Source: Bythopirellula polymerisocia
GTDB lineage: Bacteria; Planctomycetota; Planctomycetia; Pirellulales; Lacipirellulaceae
DNA length: 64,000 nucleotides
Reading direction: 5' to 3'
Assembly: GCF_007860015.1 (NCBI RefSeq)
Contig: NZ_SJPS01000006.1
Coordinates: 62,001 to 126,000 of the forward strand
Below, piece after piece: positions 43,235 to 51,889 of this stretch. The notes beneath the pieces are model-generated. The model was not told where the DNA came from, ran no database searches, and saw only the letters and a list, made by a program, of their open reading frames with translations. The position numbers were made by a program, and so were the translations under genes. Positions within the stretch are counted from its first letter, which is position 1; each line of letters begins with the position of its first letter.

Positions 43235-43906
43235 ATGTCAAAACATCTCAATCGTGATTTGGAAGCCCTCGAACAGGACCTTCTCGCCCAATCCTCAATC
43301 GTGGAAGGGATGATCCTGCGAGCCAGTCGAGCGATTGCAGAAACGCATTCGGGATTCCTGGAAAAGCTGCTCGCGGACGAAGATCAGGTGAATCGAGGAG
43401 AGGTGCGGATTGAAGAAGAATGCCTCAAAATTCTGGCGCTTCATCAACCCGTGGCAGTCGACTTGCGTCGCGTCGCAACTGTTCTCAAGATCAACGCCGA
43501 CCTGGAGCGAATCGCCGACCTGGCCGTGAATCTTGGCGAGCGGGCTCAGGGTCTAGTTCAGTTCGCCTCGTTTCACTTTCCCGGACGTCTGGAAGAAATG
43601 GTCGATATCTCCACCTCGATGGTTCGTGATTCCTTGGACGCCTTTGTACGACTGGATGTCGATCTTGCTCGTGAGGTTCGCCTTCGCGACGATCAAGTGG
43701 ACGATCTCAATCGGGAAGTGATCGATGACCTGCAAGAAATGGTGCGTAGCAATACCGGCGATATAGAACCTGCGCTCTTTTACTTCTCGGCTTCGCGTCA
43801 TGTCGAGCGAATTGCCGACCACGCCACAAATATCGCCGAGGATGTGATCTACTTGGTGGACGGTGAAATCGCTCGCCACCGCAATGAGGATTTGACCTTT
43901 TTCTAA
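43235..43906 (+). CDS. phoU: Phosphate signalling protein PhoU
   Basis: A 223-residue helical protein of two PhoU repeats, each a three-helix bundle. Metal-binding motif segments are visible in both halves (VLKINADLERIADLAVNLGE and SASRHVERIADHATNIAEDV). PhoU links the Pst transporter to PhoR and keeps the Pho regulon off when phosphate is ample. It lies 34 bases after pstB and 18 before the response regulator, in the conserved order. Confidence 0.96.
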   Translation: MSKHLNRDLEALEQDLLAQSSIVEGMILRASRAIAETHSGFLEKLLADEDQVNRGEVRIEEECLKILALHQPVAVDLRRVATVLKINADLERIADLAVNLGERAQGLVQFASFHFPGRLEEMVDISTSMVRDSLDAFVRLDVDLAREVRLRDDQVDDLNREVIDDLQEMVRSNTGDIEPALFYFSASRHVERIADHATNIAEDVIYLVDGEIARHRNEDLTFF

Positions 43907-43924
43907 AGAAATAGAATTGGCACG

Positions 43925-44629
43925 ATGGCAAAGGCAAACATATTAGTCGTTGAAGACGATAGCTCCCTCGGAGAAGTACTCGAGTACAATCTGCGACAAG
44001 AGGGCTACGAGGTTCACCTCAGTCGAGATGGTCAGCAGGGGCTACGCTCTGCCCGCGAGCAAAACCCCGATCTGGTCGTGCTAGATCTCATGTTGCCAAT
44101 GATTGACGGATTGGAGGTCTGCCGCCAGTTGCGTGCCGACCCTAATACCCGAGAACTCGCGATTCTGATGCTCACTGCCCGTTCCGAAGAAAGCGACGAA
44201 TTGGTGGGATTTACTGTCGGAGCCGACGACTACGTGACCAAGCCATTCAGTGTGAAGGTCTTGCTACAACGCATCAACGCACTGTTGCGACGCAAGGACA
44301 AGGGCAGTGCAGACCGCGAAATCCTCGTCAGTCAGGGTATCATGATCGACCGCGTGCGACACCGCGCTACTGCGGGAGGCGTCGCACTCGACTTGACCCC
44401 CAGCGAATTCGGTCTCCTCTCTGCTTTCGTCCGTCATCCGGGCCGAGCATTCTCTCGCGCCGAGTTGATCGACGATGCCTTAGGGGACGATGCCATCGTG
44501 CTAGAGCGCACCATCGACGTACACATCCGCTCCTTAAGAAAGAAGCTTAACTCCCACGCCGATCTGATTCAAACCGTTCGCGGTATCGGCTACCGCCTCC
44601 GCGACCCAACGGATTTGGTGATGGCGTGA
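43925..44629 (+). CDS. phoB: PhoB-like response regulator
   Basis: A 234-residue OmpR/PhoB-family regulator. The receiver domain (1-120) has the acidic pair in VVEDDSSLGE, phospho-acceptor Asp in LVVLDLMLPMIDGLEV, Thr in LMLTARSEESDE and Lys in DDYVTKPFSVK. The C-terminal winged helix (about 135-230) ends TVRGIGYRLRDP. It should be phosphorylated by the PhoR encoded upstream and bind the Pho box before pstS. Last gene of the island; the 189-base gap to convergent proB holds a small GCTGCG/CGCAGC hairpin (44738-44753) that might end transcripts, without a U tract. Confidence 0.93.
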   Translation: MAKANILVVEDDSSLGEVLEYNLRQEGYEVHLSRDGQQGLRSAREQNPDLVVLDLMLPMIDGLEVCRQLRADPNTRELAILMLTARSEESDELVGFTVGADDYVTKPFSVKVLLQRINALLRRKDKGSADREILVSQGIMIDRVRHRATAGGVALDLTPSEFGLLSAFVRHPGRAFSRAELIDDALGDDAIVLERTIDVHIRSLRKKLNSHADLIQTVRGIGYRLRDPTDLVMA

Positions 44630-44818
44630 ATCTACTTGCGGATGAAGGTGGAGCCTAGTCAGCACTTGTTACGCTGGCAGTACGCACTCGCATTGCCGCC
44701 CGCAAAACGTCGTAAACATTCAGATTGTCGTTTTTGCGCTGCGAAACCGCAGCTGAGATTGCCAGTAGTTTTCCCGGCGAAACGTTGTGTCGCGGCTATC
44801 CAATACAATCCTGCTAGA

Positions 44819-45970
44819 CTAACCCAATACAATGAGATTGTTCCGATGCACCACTTCGTAGTACGGGCGATGGCCCAGGAGTTCGGCGATGCGTTCGCTC
44901 GGCTGACGGGCAATCAAGCGCATTTCGTCGGCAGGATAGTTGCTCAAACCCCGGGCAAACTCCTCGCCCGCTTCGTCGCAAAGTGATACCACGTCCCCTT
45001 TGACGAAATTGCCCTCCACCTTGGCAACCCCCACGGCGAGCAAGCTCCGACCACCCGAAGCAAGTGCCCGACAAGCACCCGCGTCGAGCAATAATTTTCC
45101 GTTGGGGCTGGCACTCCAACCTATCCACCGCTTGCGGGAATCGACCGCGGGGCCCTCGGCCAGAAACAGCGTGCCGACATCCCTGCCAGCCATGATATCC
45201 AAGAGCACATTGTCGTGGCGACCGTTGGCTATCACCACGTTTTCGCCAGCCGAAGTCGCAATCCGTGCCGCGGTCATTTTGCTCGTCATGCCTCCTGTGC
45301 TTAGTCGCATCCCTGGACGATGCGGATCATCGCGTACTAATTGTGCTTGGGCCGCTGTCACGTCTGTGATCACAGATAGCACCTGCGAAGCCGAATCCTT
45401 AGGATCACCCGAGTATACCCCGTCGATATCCGAAAGCAGAACCAACAGCGGGGCCCGAATGAGATTGGTCACCAATGCAGCCAAGCGATCATTATCCCCA
45501 AAGCTCAACTTCAGTTCCTCGACGCTGACCGTATCATTCTCATTGATGATCGGGACGGCATTTGATTCGAACAGGGCAAAGAGCGTATTGCGGACATTCA
45601 AATAGCGCGTGCGATCCTTGAGGTCCTCGGCCGTGAGTAACATCTGAGCCGCATGCAATTCGTGTTGTTCGAGAGACCGGTTGTACGATTCGATGAGCAC
45701 GCTTTGCCCAATGGCCGCGGCTGCTTGGAGTTGCGCAAGATCGGTGGGCCGTTGCTTCAGTCCCAGGCGACCCAGTCCCGCCCCGACCGCCCCGCTGCTC
45801 ACCACAACACATTTCTTCCCAGCCTGCCACAGCTGCGCAATTTGTCCAGCAATACTATCGATGCGACTCTTATCGAGCATACCGTCGGAGTCGGTCAGCA
45901 CACGCGTGCCAACCTTCACAACGACCAGATCGGCCATCGACATGATTTCTTGCCGTACAAGTTCTGACAT
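44819..45970 (-). CDS. proB: Glutamate 5-kinase with PUA domain
   Basis: A 383-residue enzyme catalysing the first step of proline synthesis, ATP-dependent phosphorylation of glutamate. The amino-acid kinase domain (1-265) shows VVVKVGTRVLTD, VVSSGAVGAGLGRLG, PIINENDTVSVEEL, FGDNDRLAALV and GGMTSKMTAARIA; the C-terminal PUA domain (about 280-370) includes KRWIGWSASPNGKLLLD and GVAKVEGNFVKGDVV. The length fits the ProB-PUA class. Proline feedback usually acts on this enzyme. The start at 45970 is the family-typical distance from the kinase motif, though ATGs a few codons downstream are possible. No proA is adjacent. Confidence 0.96.
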   Translation of the reverse strand: MSELVRQEIMSMADLVVVKVGTRVLTDSDGMLDKSRIDSIAGQIAQLWQAGKKCVVVSSGAVGAGLGRLGLKQRPTDLAQLQAAAAIGQSVLIESYNRSLEQHELHAAQMLLTAEDLKDRTRYLNVRNTLFALFESNAVPIINENDTVSVEELKLSFGDNDRLAALVTNLIRAPLLVLLSDIDGVYSGDPKDSASQVLSVITDVTAAQAQLVRDDPHRPGMRLSTGGMTSKMTAARIATSAGENVVIANGRHDNVLLDIMAGRDVGTLFLAEGPAVDSRKRWIGWSASPNGKLLLDAGACRALASGGRSLLAVGVAKVEGNFVKGDVVSLCDEAGEEFARGLSNYPADEMRLIARQPSERIAELLGHRPYYEVVHRNNLIVLG

Positions 45971-46287
45971 AGGGGATAATTGGGGAATGAAGGAACGGCT
46001 AGAACCAAATGTGTGATGGGTTACGAGTGTCGCGGAGAACCCACTGATCCGCGTTGTGGACTAGTGTGATGATTTGGGCAAGGACTTCGTCATATTTCGT
46101 ATACAGAATCGCGCTCGAAGTACTCGCACTCGACAACGAATTGCAAACCATTACCAGCCAAAGAGAACCCCGGTTGGTAGACCGGTAACTCAGTATGTTT
46201 ACGATAACGCACACCCATTGTTCACCCCCTTTCACCAAATGGTTGAGCAGTACAATTCCCCCATTCCTGCATTCCTCATATTTCCCC
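45971..46287. other. Intergenic region between proB and the pseudoprotease gene
   Basis: About 320 bases. A minus-strand frame of 103 codons (45999-46310) covers it but overlaps the end of the protease-like gene, lacks a recognisable domain, and has an unremarkable composition, so I leave it out. The proB promoter should be here. No terminator with a U tract is evident for the minus-strand protease operon. Confidence 0.4.
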
Positions 46288-47451
46288 TCATGGTACCCCA
46301 GCAGGTACAAGAGGCACCAGCGGACTTTCTTCCGACTTCGTTTTGCTTTCCTCCAACCTATCAGCTGGCGGCGCAGCGGCTTCAGCCTCTAGCTCGGGTT
46401 CCAAATTCCCCGACATCAACTCATAGAGCAGCTTAGAGATGGAAGCGGCCGTGATGGCATAAGTTTCCGTGCGACCCGAACGGGCGATGTTGAAGCCCAC
46501 CACCTCGCCGTCAAGATTCACAACCGGCCCGCCGCAGGCAGAAGCATTGATGACAGTGTCATGCTGAAACGCACTGGGGAACCCAAAACGACGCTCGCTC
46601 AGGCCGCTGCCAAGCCGGTTTTGGAATTCATTCCGCGAAGGCATCAGCCCAGGGAACCTGCCCATCAATATTGTATCCAGAGTGAGCTGCTCCTCACCGC
46701 GCTTGACTTTTACATTGACATGATCTCCTGGATTGAACTCTTGCACACGTCGGACCAATGACTCGCGGGTGGGAGTCGCCACGGCATCAATCTCCAGGAT
46801 AACATCGTTGACCAACAATCCTGCTTTGGAGGCAGCCGAGCCAGGAAACACGCGTACGATCAGCGCTTGCCCCGACACCGCGTCAAGTTGAATTCCCAGA
46901 ATACCCGCCTGATGAGGAATCTCTCGCGGCTCAACGCTCACAATACCCACGGCGATCGGATAGCTATCCATCCCGACCGACGCCAACCACGAACCGACCA
47001 CCGGCACCACGGTATCCGAGATGACAAGAGTAGGAAGTTGTTTGGCAGCCACTTTGAGCATCGCCACGTCGAATTCGCGACTCGCCCCCACGATGCGCGC
47101 ATCCAACTCACGCCCGTCGAAAAAACGACAGGTAATAGGCCCCACCAAAGCACTTGCCTTGGTGAGAATCCAACCATCTGGCCCCACCACTCCACCCAAC
47201 GCAACTTGGCGACCTTCGCTCCTAATTTCTACGATGGCCTCTCGCACTTCCGAGACGACCTCACGAAAAGCAGCACGCACATGAGGACCATGAGCAAATC
47301 GCCGACTGGGAACCGTAATACGCTCCGTCGGATAGTTATGAACTGCCACTCCGGATTCATCAATGACTTGTGCGGGGAGTAAACTACCAACCGCTGTGCA
47401 AATCACGAAAACTCCCATTGCTGTGAATAATTGCATACGAGTTCTCATCAT
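46288..47451 (-). CDS. Trypsin-like/PDZ pseudoprotease (HtrA-like, catalytic residues lost)
   Basis: A 387-residue exported protein (signal: LFTAMGVFVICTAVGSLLPA) with an HtrA-type trypsin-like domain and a PDZ domain. The usual catalytic His motif TNAHV is TKASA here, putting Ser100 in the His position; the Asp is kept in REFDVAMLKV; the usual GNSGGP is SACGGP, putting Cys306 in the Ser position. Serine-protease activity is therefore not expected. The order also differs: the PDZ-like segment (GILGIQLDAVSGQALIVRVF) lies before the SACGGP strand, suggesting a rearranged or inserted domain. Its ATG overlaps the stop of the active paralogue by four bases, so it probably works with that protease as regulator or scaffold. 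Confidence 0.85.
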   Translation of the reverse strand: MMRTRMQLFTAMGVFVICTAVGSLLPAQVIDESGVAVHNYPTERITVPSRRFAHGPHVRAAFREVVSEVREAIVEIRSEGRQVALGGVVGPDGWILTKASALVGPITCRFFDGRELDARIVGASREFDVAMLKVAAKQLPTLVISDTVVPVVGSWLASVGMDSYPIAVGIVSVEPREIPHQAGILGIQLDAVSGQALIVRVFPGSAASKAGLLVNDVILEIDAVATPTRESLVRRVQEFNPGDHVNVKVKRGEEQLTLDTILMGRFPGLMPSRNEFQNRLGSGLSERRFGFPSAFQHDTVINASACGGPVVNLDGEVVGFNIARSGRTETYAITAASISKLLYELMSGNLEPELEAEAAAPPADRLEESKTKSEESPLVPLVPAGVP

Positions 47452-48524
47452 GGTTGCTCCTGCTCTTCTTCACCAGAAGCAGGATCAAGACTTCCGGGCA
47501 AGGGATCTCGAATCGCGCTTAACACGACATCAATTTCCAAGGGCCGCAAGTTCCTAAAGATTTCGAGACGAATCGTGTCGCCAGGTGATTTGGAAAAAAC
47601 GAGCTTTGTGAGTTCGATTATCGAATCAATTGCTTGCCCATCGACCGCCACGATTTGATCTCCCGGTAGTATCCCTGCCCCCTGGGCAGGGTACCCGGTA
47701 AAGACTTGCGTCACTTCACAACGATCCCCCACCGTACGCCCCGCCAGACCCAACACGGCACGCCCGCTATCAGTTTTCTGCTTCGCGACATCGCCACCCC
47801 ATACTTTACCACTCAACATTTTCTCCCACACAGGCCGAATCTCGGTCACGGGAACATGGAAGTTATGCACGACCTCTGGACCAATGCTCATGTGGATTGC
47901 CATAACTTCACCATGCATGTTGAAGAGCGGTCCCCCTGAATCGCCTCCCACTAAAGTGCAATCGGTGCAAATCCATTGTCCACCCGTCGCCAACACTCGC
48001 CCCAGTCGCACCGGCGGAGAGCGATCGTCTAGAATTCCCCCGGGCTGACCGGTAGCCACAACCCATTGCCCGACCTCCATGGACTCATCCTGCGCGAGCG
48101 GAGCAAAAGGCAGGTCCTCGGGAGGATCAGTTATTTGCACCATCCCCGCATCCATCAAATGATGGGCTCCCAGCGTCCGCCCCTTCAACCGCCGACCGTC
48201 TGCCAACACCAACGTCGCGGGGCGTCCAGCCCGCCCAATTACATGCGCCGCCGTCAGTACCAGTCCTTCTTTGGAAACAATCACACCACTGCCGATGTTG
48301 CGTCCCACCTCCACTTCAACTGTCGCTGGCACAGCCTGCGCAGCCACAAGCTGCACCTGCTTCTCAATTTCCCGCAGATCACCCACCCCACGAGGATAGG
48401 ACTCGTTCAATACCCCAGCCACCTCCGGTGAGAAAGCAAGCGGTTCCGCGGCGCGCAATTGCCCAGCAGGCAACAAGCTTGCTAGGCAAAACAATCCCAC
48501 GTGGATAATTCGAGTCTCAAACAT
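47448..48524 (-). CDS. HtrA/S1C-type trypsin-like serine protease with PDZ domain
   Basis: A 358-residue exported protease. After a signal peptide (VGLFCLASLLPAGQLRA) the trypsin-like domain has an intact catalytic triad: His94 in LTAAHVI, Asp125 in HHLMDAGMV and Ser196 in GGDSGGPL. A PDZ domain follows (about 250-340, GAGILPGDQIVAVDGQAIDS), then a Glu/Gln-rich end. It should cleave misfolded or specific envelope proteins. First gene of a two-gene unit with the pseudoprotease (ATGA overlap). The MFS/spermidine-synthase-like gene ends 38 bases away on the same strand, upstream of it. Confidence 0.92.
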   Translation of the reverse strand: MFETRIIHVGLFCLASLLPAGQLRAAEPLAFSPEVAGVLNESYPRGVGDLREIEKQVQLVAAQAVPATVEVEVGRNIGSGVIVSKEGLVLTAAHVIGRAGRPATLVLADGRRLKGRTLGAHHLMDAGMVQITDPPEDLPFAPLAQDESMEVGQWVVATGQPGGILDDRSPPVRLGRVLATGGQWICTDCTLVGGDSGGPLFNMHGEVMAIHMSIGPEVVHNFHVPVTEIRPVWEKMLSGKVWGGDVAKQKTDSGRAVLGLAGRTVGDRCEVTQVFTGYPAQGAGILPGDQIVAVDGQAIDSIIELTKLVFSKSPGDTIRLEIFRNLRPLEIDVVLSAIRDPLPGSLDPASGEEEQEQP

Positions 48525-48562
48525 AGTATTTCGTTCGACAAAAACCTGAAAAACATCTCATC

Positions 48563-51067
48563 TCAATTACGCGTTTCCGGCAGCGGTAAACCAAGAACGG
48601 AATGTATCCCTTCGTAAAATCTTTCATCGTTGGCCAGCAACTCCGTCGGATAGCGAAGCGGCCTCAGAATCAGGCGAAGGATCGCATCGGGTTCTTGAAT
48701 GTAAGATGCCATTCCTGCCATGTATTCTAACTTGAGAGTGGCTTCGCGATTGATCTGGGCGTCTTGTAGCATCGTTGCCAGATCTTTGCCACAACCAACG
48801 TAGTGCTCAAACAATTTAACAACCGAGTCTATATCAACCTCCGCGAGATCTGATTTAAGTTCTGGGTTATTATCGATTCTCGCTTGGACGGCTTCCAAAT
48901 CAATGGGAGATTCTTCAGCTTGCGCGACGGCAATGATGTCGTATCCAAACCTCCGATCCGATCCACTCGACCAGAGAGTTGCCGAGGGAAACACGCTTAG
49001 AAATGTTGCCAATTCGCAGGAGACTGTCTGAAAGTCGGTTTGGTAGAGTGGAATCCACTGTACCATGATTCCGCCAGGTTTGAGACGCGATTTACAGAGT
49101 TCGTAGTATTCCTGGGAATAGAGGATCGCCGACCCGCGGACCCAAGGATGGATGGAGTCCGAAGAGATGATGTCGAATTTTTCCTTGGTCGTAGCCATGT
49201 AATGGCGGGCGTCGTCGATGATTATTTCTGTCCTAGGATCATTGACTACATCGTCATTGTCAGCCGCAAAAAAGCCAGCGGCCTCGATCACTGCTGGTTC
49301 TATTTCGCAAATCCTGATCTTCTCCACTTCAGGGTAGAGCACAAAACTACCCGCCGTAGTTCCCGCTCCGAGTCCAACGGTGAGCGTACTCTTGGGATTG
49401 GGATGAAATAATGCGCAAATGTGTCCTAGCATCCTTTGGCAGCGCAAGTCGTCCACGTTGTTCGAGGCCTCGACTTTACCCGAAACACAGAGCGAGCGAG
49501 CACCCGTTGCTTTCTCCTCCAAAACGACGACTGCCGTGTTAAGGCTCTCACGTTCGTAAACGTGTCGGAATTGTCCCCACTTTCGCGGCATGATCGAGTT
49601 ACCCAAGAGACCATGGGGATAGGGTAACAACATCGCAATCGCTGCAAATGCAACAAACCCGATTCCCCACAGACTTCGCGGGACTGCCAACCAGTCAAGT
49701 TCGCCAGATTCCCGATTTTTAATATTGCGTTCGTTTACGGGTGTCTGCGCGGATATTCTTGCTTTTCGACGTTCTGCATAAAGTGCCAGTACGGCTGTTA
49801 TCGCAGCCAAACAGATCATCAACTGTTGAGTCAGATGCGAACCCATTGAAGGAACCAATAGCATGGTAGTCAGCACTGAACCGAGAATTGCGCCGAGCGT
49901 GTTGGCAGCATACGCTTGCCCAACCAGTCGACCTGCATCGCGTTGTCCGTGGCTGGCGGCAACCAAGCCGACCGAAAAAGTAGCACCCCAAATGATCGCC
50001 GAGGGAAAGACGGCTAATGCCGCTCGCAAGCTGTCATGCAGAAACACTCCGTAGACGTGGAAATAGCCGTCAGCTTTAGGTGGCCAAAAGGGGACGACGC
50101 GAGTGATTGCTAAGTTTGCGAAAACGAGCAACAACATCAAAAGCAATTGGCACACCGCCAGCCAGCGCAGAGGATGATTCGTTTTGACGACCAGCTTAGA
50201 TGCCACGGCACTGCCGATGCCGATGCCGGCCAGAAACACCATCAAAATGATGGCAAAGGTATAGGTGGTCGCCCCGAACAAAAGCGATAACAGTCGCGTC
50301 CAAACGACTTCCGCTGCCAGGGCAGTGAAACCCGAGAGGGCCATGACCAAGGCAATCAGCATCGGCACGTTTTCAGTGGCGGGCTTTGACTTGGATTCAT
50401 TCTTAAGTAGTTCAGCGGGTTCGTAGGCCATCCGCCGGGCAAGTGAAAGTGCTTGAAGCCCCACTAGTACATTTATCGCTGCCGCCACATAACTCGCATA
50501 GGTAACATCCGATTGCGGGAGCAACAAGAATCCGGCGATAAAGCAGCCCAAAACAGCGCCCAAAGTATTCGCGCCATAGAAGAATCCCATGTCGGCCAAT
50601 CCCGCTGGCGTGGAGGCGACGGAACGTGCGACCGCTGGGAGTGTGGCACCCATCAATATGGTTCCTGGCAACAGACACCCCCCCGCAACCAACGCTCGAA
50701 TTAAGAGATCCTGTCCTGTGGCATCGGACTGGGCGATGTACCAGTCATGAAGGGCCGGCATCCACCAGGGGAGAGTTGCCCCGATGAGGCCAATGGCAAT
50801 CTCTAGACCAGCATACACCTTGAGTGGATGCCAGCGAGGCGAAATCAAGTGGGGAGCCAGCAAACTCCCTAAACACATTCCTCCCATGAATGTGGACAGG
50901 ACGATTCCCATCGAAACCGCCGAGCCACCCACCACTAATCGCAGCAGATGAAACCAGATAACCTCATAGATGAGGGCAGCGCATCCGCTGCCCACAAATA
51001 AGAGCGTCACGCTGGAATAACGCAGGGAGAGTCGCTGTGATCCTACAAAATGAGATTCTTTATTCAT
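48563..51067 (-). CDS. Fused MFS-like membrane / spermidine synthase-like protein
   Basis: An 834-residue fusion. The first two thirds (about 15-510) are hydrophobic, with about 13-15 helices in two similar halves (SGCAALIYEVIWFHLLRLVVG and SGFTALAAEVVWTRLLSLLFG, each shortened here to its core GCAALIYEVIW and GFTALAAEVVW). The last part (about 540-780) is a spermidine-synthase-like Rossmann domain with LTVGLGAGTTAGSF, ICEIEPAVIEAA, DARHYMATTKEKFDIISSDS. Such fusions are widespread in planctomycetes and their substrate is not established; polyamine synthesis should not be assumed. I chose the ATG at 51067 because the first repeat begins near it; the frame stays open to 51226 across the lexA promoter region. 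Confidence 0.87.
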   Translation of the reverse strand: MNKESHFVGSQRLSLRYSSVTLLFVGSGCAALIYEVIWFHLLRLVVGGSAVSMGIVLSTFMGGMCLGSLLAPHLISPRWHPLKVYAGLEIAIGLIGATLPWWMPALHDWYIAQSDATGQDLLIRALVAGGCLLPGTILMGATLPAVARSVASTPAGLADMGFFYGANTLGAVLGCFIAGFLLLPQSDVTYASYVAAAINVLVGLQALSLARRMAYEPAELLKNESKSKPATENVPMLIALVMALSGFTALAAEVVWTRLLSLLFGATTYTFAIILMVFLAGIGIGSAVASKLVVKTNHPLRWLAVCQLLLMLLLVFANLAITRVVPFWPPKADGYFHVYGVFLHDSLRAALAVFPSAIIWGATFSVGLVAASHGQRDAGRLVGQAYAANTLGAILGSVLTTMLLVPSMGSHLTQQLMICLAAITAVLALYAERRKARISAQTPVNERNIKNRESGELDWLAVPRSLWGIGFVAFAAIAMLLPYPHGLLGNSIMPRKWGQFRHVYERESLNTAVVVLEEKATGARSLCVSGKVEASNNVDDLRCQRMLGHICALFHPNPKSTLTVGLGAGTTAGSFVLYPEVEKIRICEIEPAVIEAAGFFAADNDDVVNDPRTEIIIDDARHYMATTKEKFDIISSDSIHPWVRGSAILYSQEYYELCKSRLKPGGIMVQWIPLYQTDFQTVSCELATFLSVFPSATLWSSGSDRRFGYDIIAVAQAEESPIDLEAVQARIDNNPELKSDLAEVDIDSVVKLFEHYVGCGKDLATMLQDAQINREATLKLEYMAGMASYIQEPDAILRLILRPLRYPTELLANDERFYEGIHSVLGLPLPETRN

Positions 51068-51273
51068 AGTTGGTATTCTATTCGAGATTTGTAGAATTGT
51101 CCGCATACTTGCCCACAACTTTTTATGCCAACCTGGCTTGTTGACGAACTGCGACCAAATAGTGTACAGATGCACTTGTAGTGTGTACGAACGTATATTA
51201 GAATGATCGTGGCCCGGCGAGGGCACGATTTAAGACTAACCGCCTCGACAGGATTCCGCAGAAAGGACAATCC

Positions 51274-51873
51274 ATGTCACTCGATCAACTCACCCAGCGG
51301 CAACGCAAGGTATTTGACTTCATCCGCGACAAGATTGACGGACGGGGTTACGGACCGACCGTTCGGGAAATTGGCGTGCAGTTTAAGATTAATTCCCCCA
51401 ATGGTGTGATGTGCCACCTAAAGGCCCTGGAGAAGAAAGGGCTTATCACCCGCGAGCCGAACATGTCGCGGGCGATTCAACTTACTGACATGGCCCGTGA
51501 AGATCGGGGTATGCCCCTCGTCGGACAGATCGCGGCTGGAAGTTTAGCTGAGGCGATCGAACAGTCGGAGCGGTTTGAGTTTACCGACTGGTTTAACCAA
51601 AAGAACCTGTTTGCCCTCCGTGTGAAGGGAGACTCCATGATCGAGGCCGCTATTGCAGATGGCGATCTGGTAATCTGCCGGAAGGCTCGCACAGCAGACA
51701 AGGGGGACATCGTCGTGGCTCTCACCGATGAAGGAGAGGCCACCCTCAAATACTGGTACCCCGAGGCAAACCGCATCCGCCTCCAGCCGGCCAACTCCTC
51801 GATGAAACCGATCTACAGCCGCAACGTGAAGGTGCTCGGCGTAGTGACGGGAGTTGTACGCAAAGTGGGCTGA
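51274..51873 (+). CDS. lexA: LexA repressor
   Basis: A 199-residue SOS repressor. The N-terminal winged helix (LTQRQRKVFDFIRDKI, GPTVREIGVQF) is followed by the autoproteolytic domain: cleavage between Ala88 and Gly89 in GQIAAGSL, catalytic Ser121 in VKGDSMIEAAI and Lys159 in ATLKYWY. RecA-stimulated self-cleavage would derepress DNA-damage genes. An SD (GAAAGGAC) precedes the ATG. The upstream 200 bases contain short palindromes that may be its operator, listed as a finding. Convergent with the sigma54 regulator gene, 16 bases apart. Confidence 0.97.
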   Translation: MSLDQLTQRQRKVFDFIRDKIDGRGYGPTVREIGVQFKINSPNGVMCHLKALEKKGLITREPNMSRAIQLTDMAREDRGMPLVGQIAAGSLAEAIEQSERFEFTDWFNQKNLFALRVKGDSMIEAAIADGDLVICRKARTADKGDIVVALTDEGEATLKYWYPEANRIRLQPANSSMKPIYSRNVKVLGVVTGVVRKVG

Positions 51874-51889
51874 GTGGACCTGCAATCAC

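Noticed and set aside
44738-44753. GCTGCG/CGCAGC hairpin between phoB and proB as a terminator
   Set aside because: The stem is only six bases and neither strand has a U tract, so it is mentioned only in the phoB entry.
45999-46310. A 103-codon minus-strand frame between proB and the pseudoprotease
   Set aside because: It overlaps the end of the pseudoprotease gene, has no domain, signal or SD, and appears to be chance.
48563-51067. Spermidine synthase (speE) assignment
   Set aside because: The Rossmann domain is fused to a large membrane part; such fusions are not shown to make spermidine.
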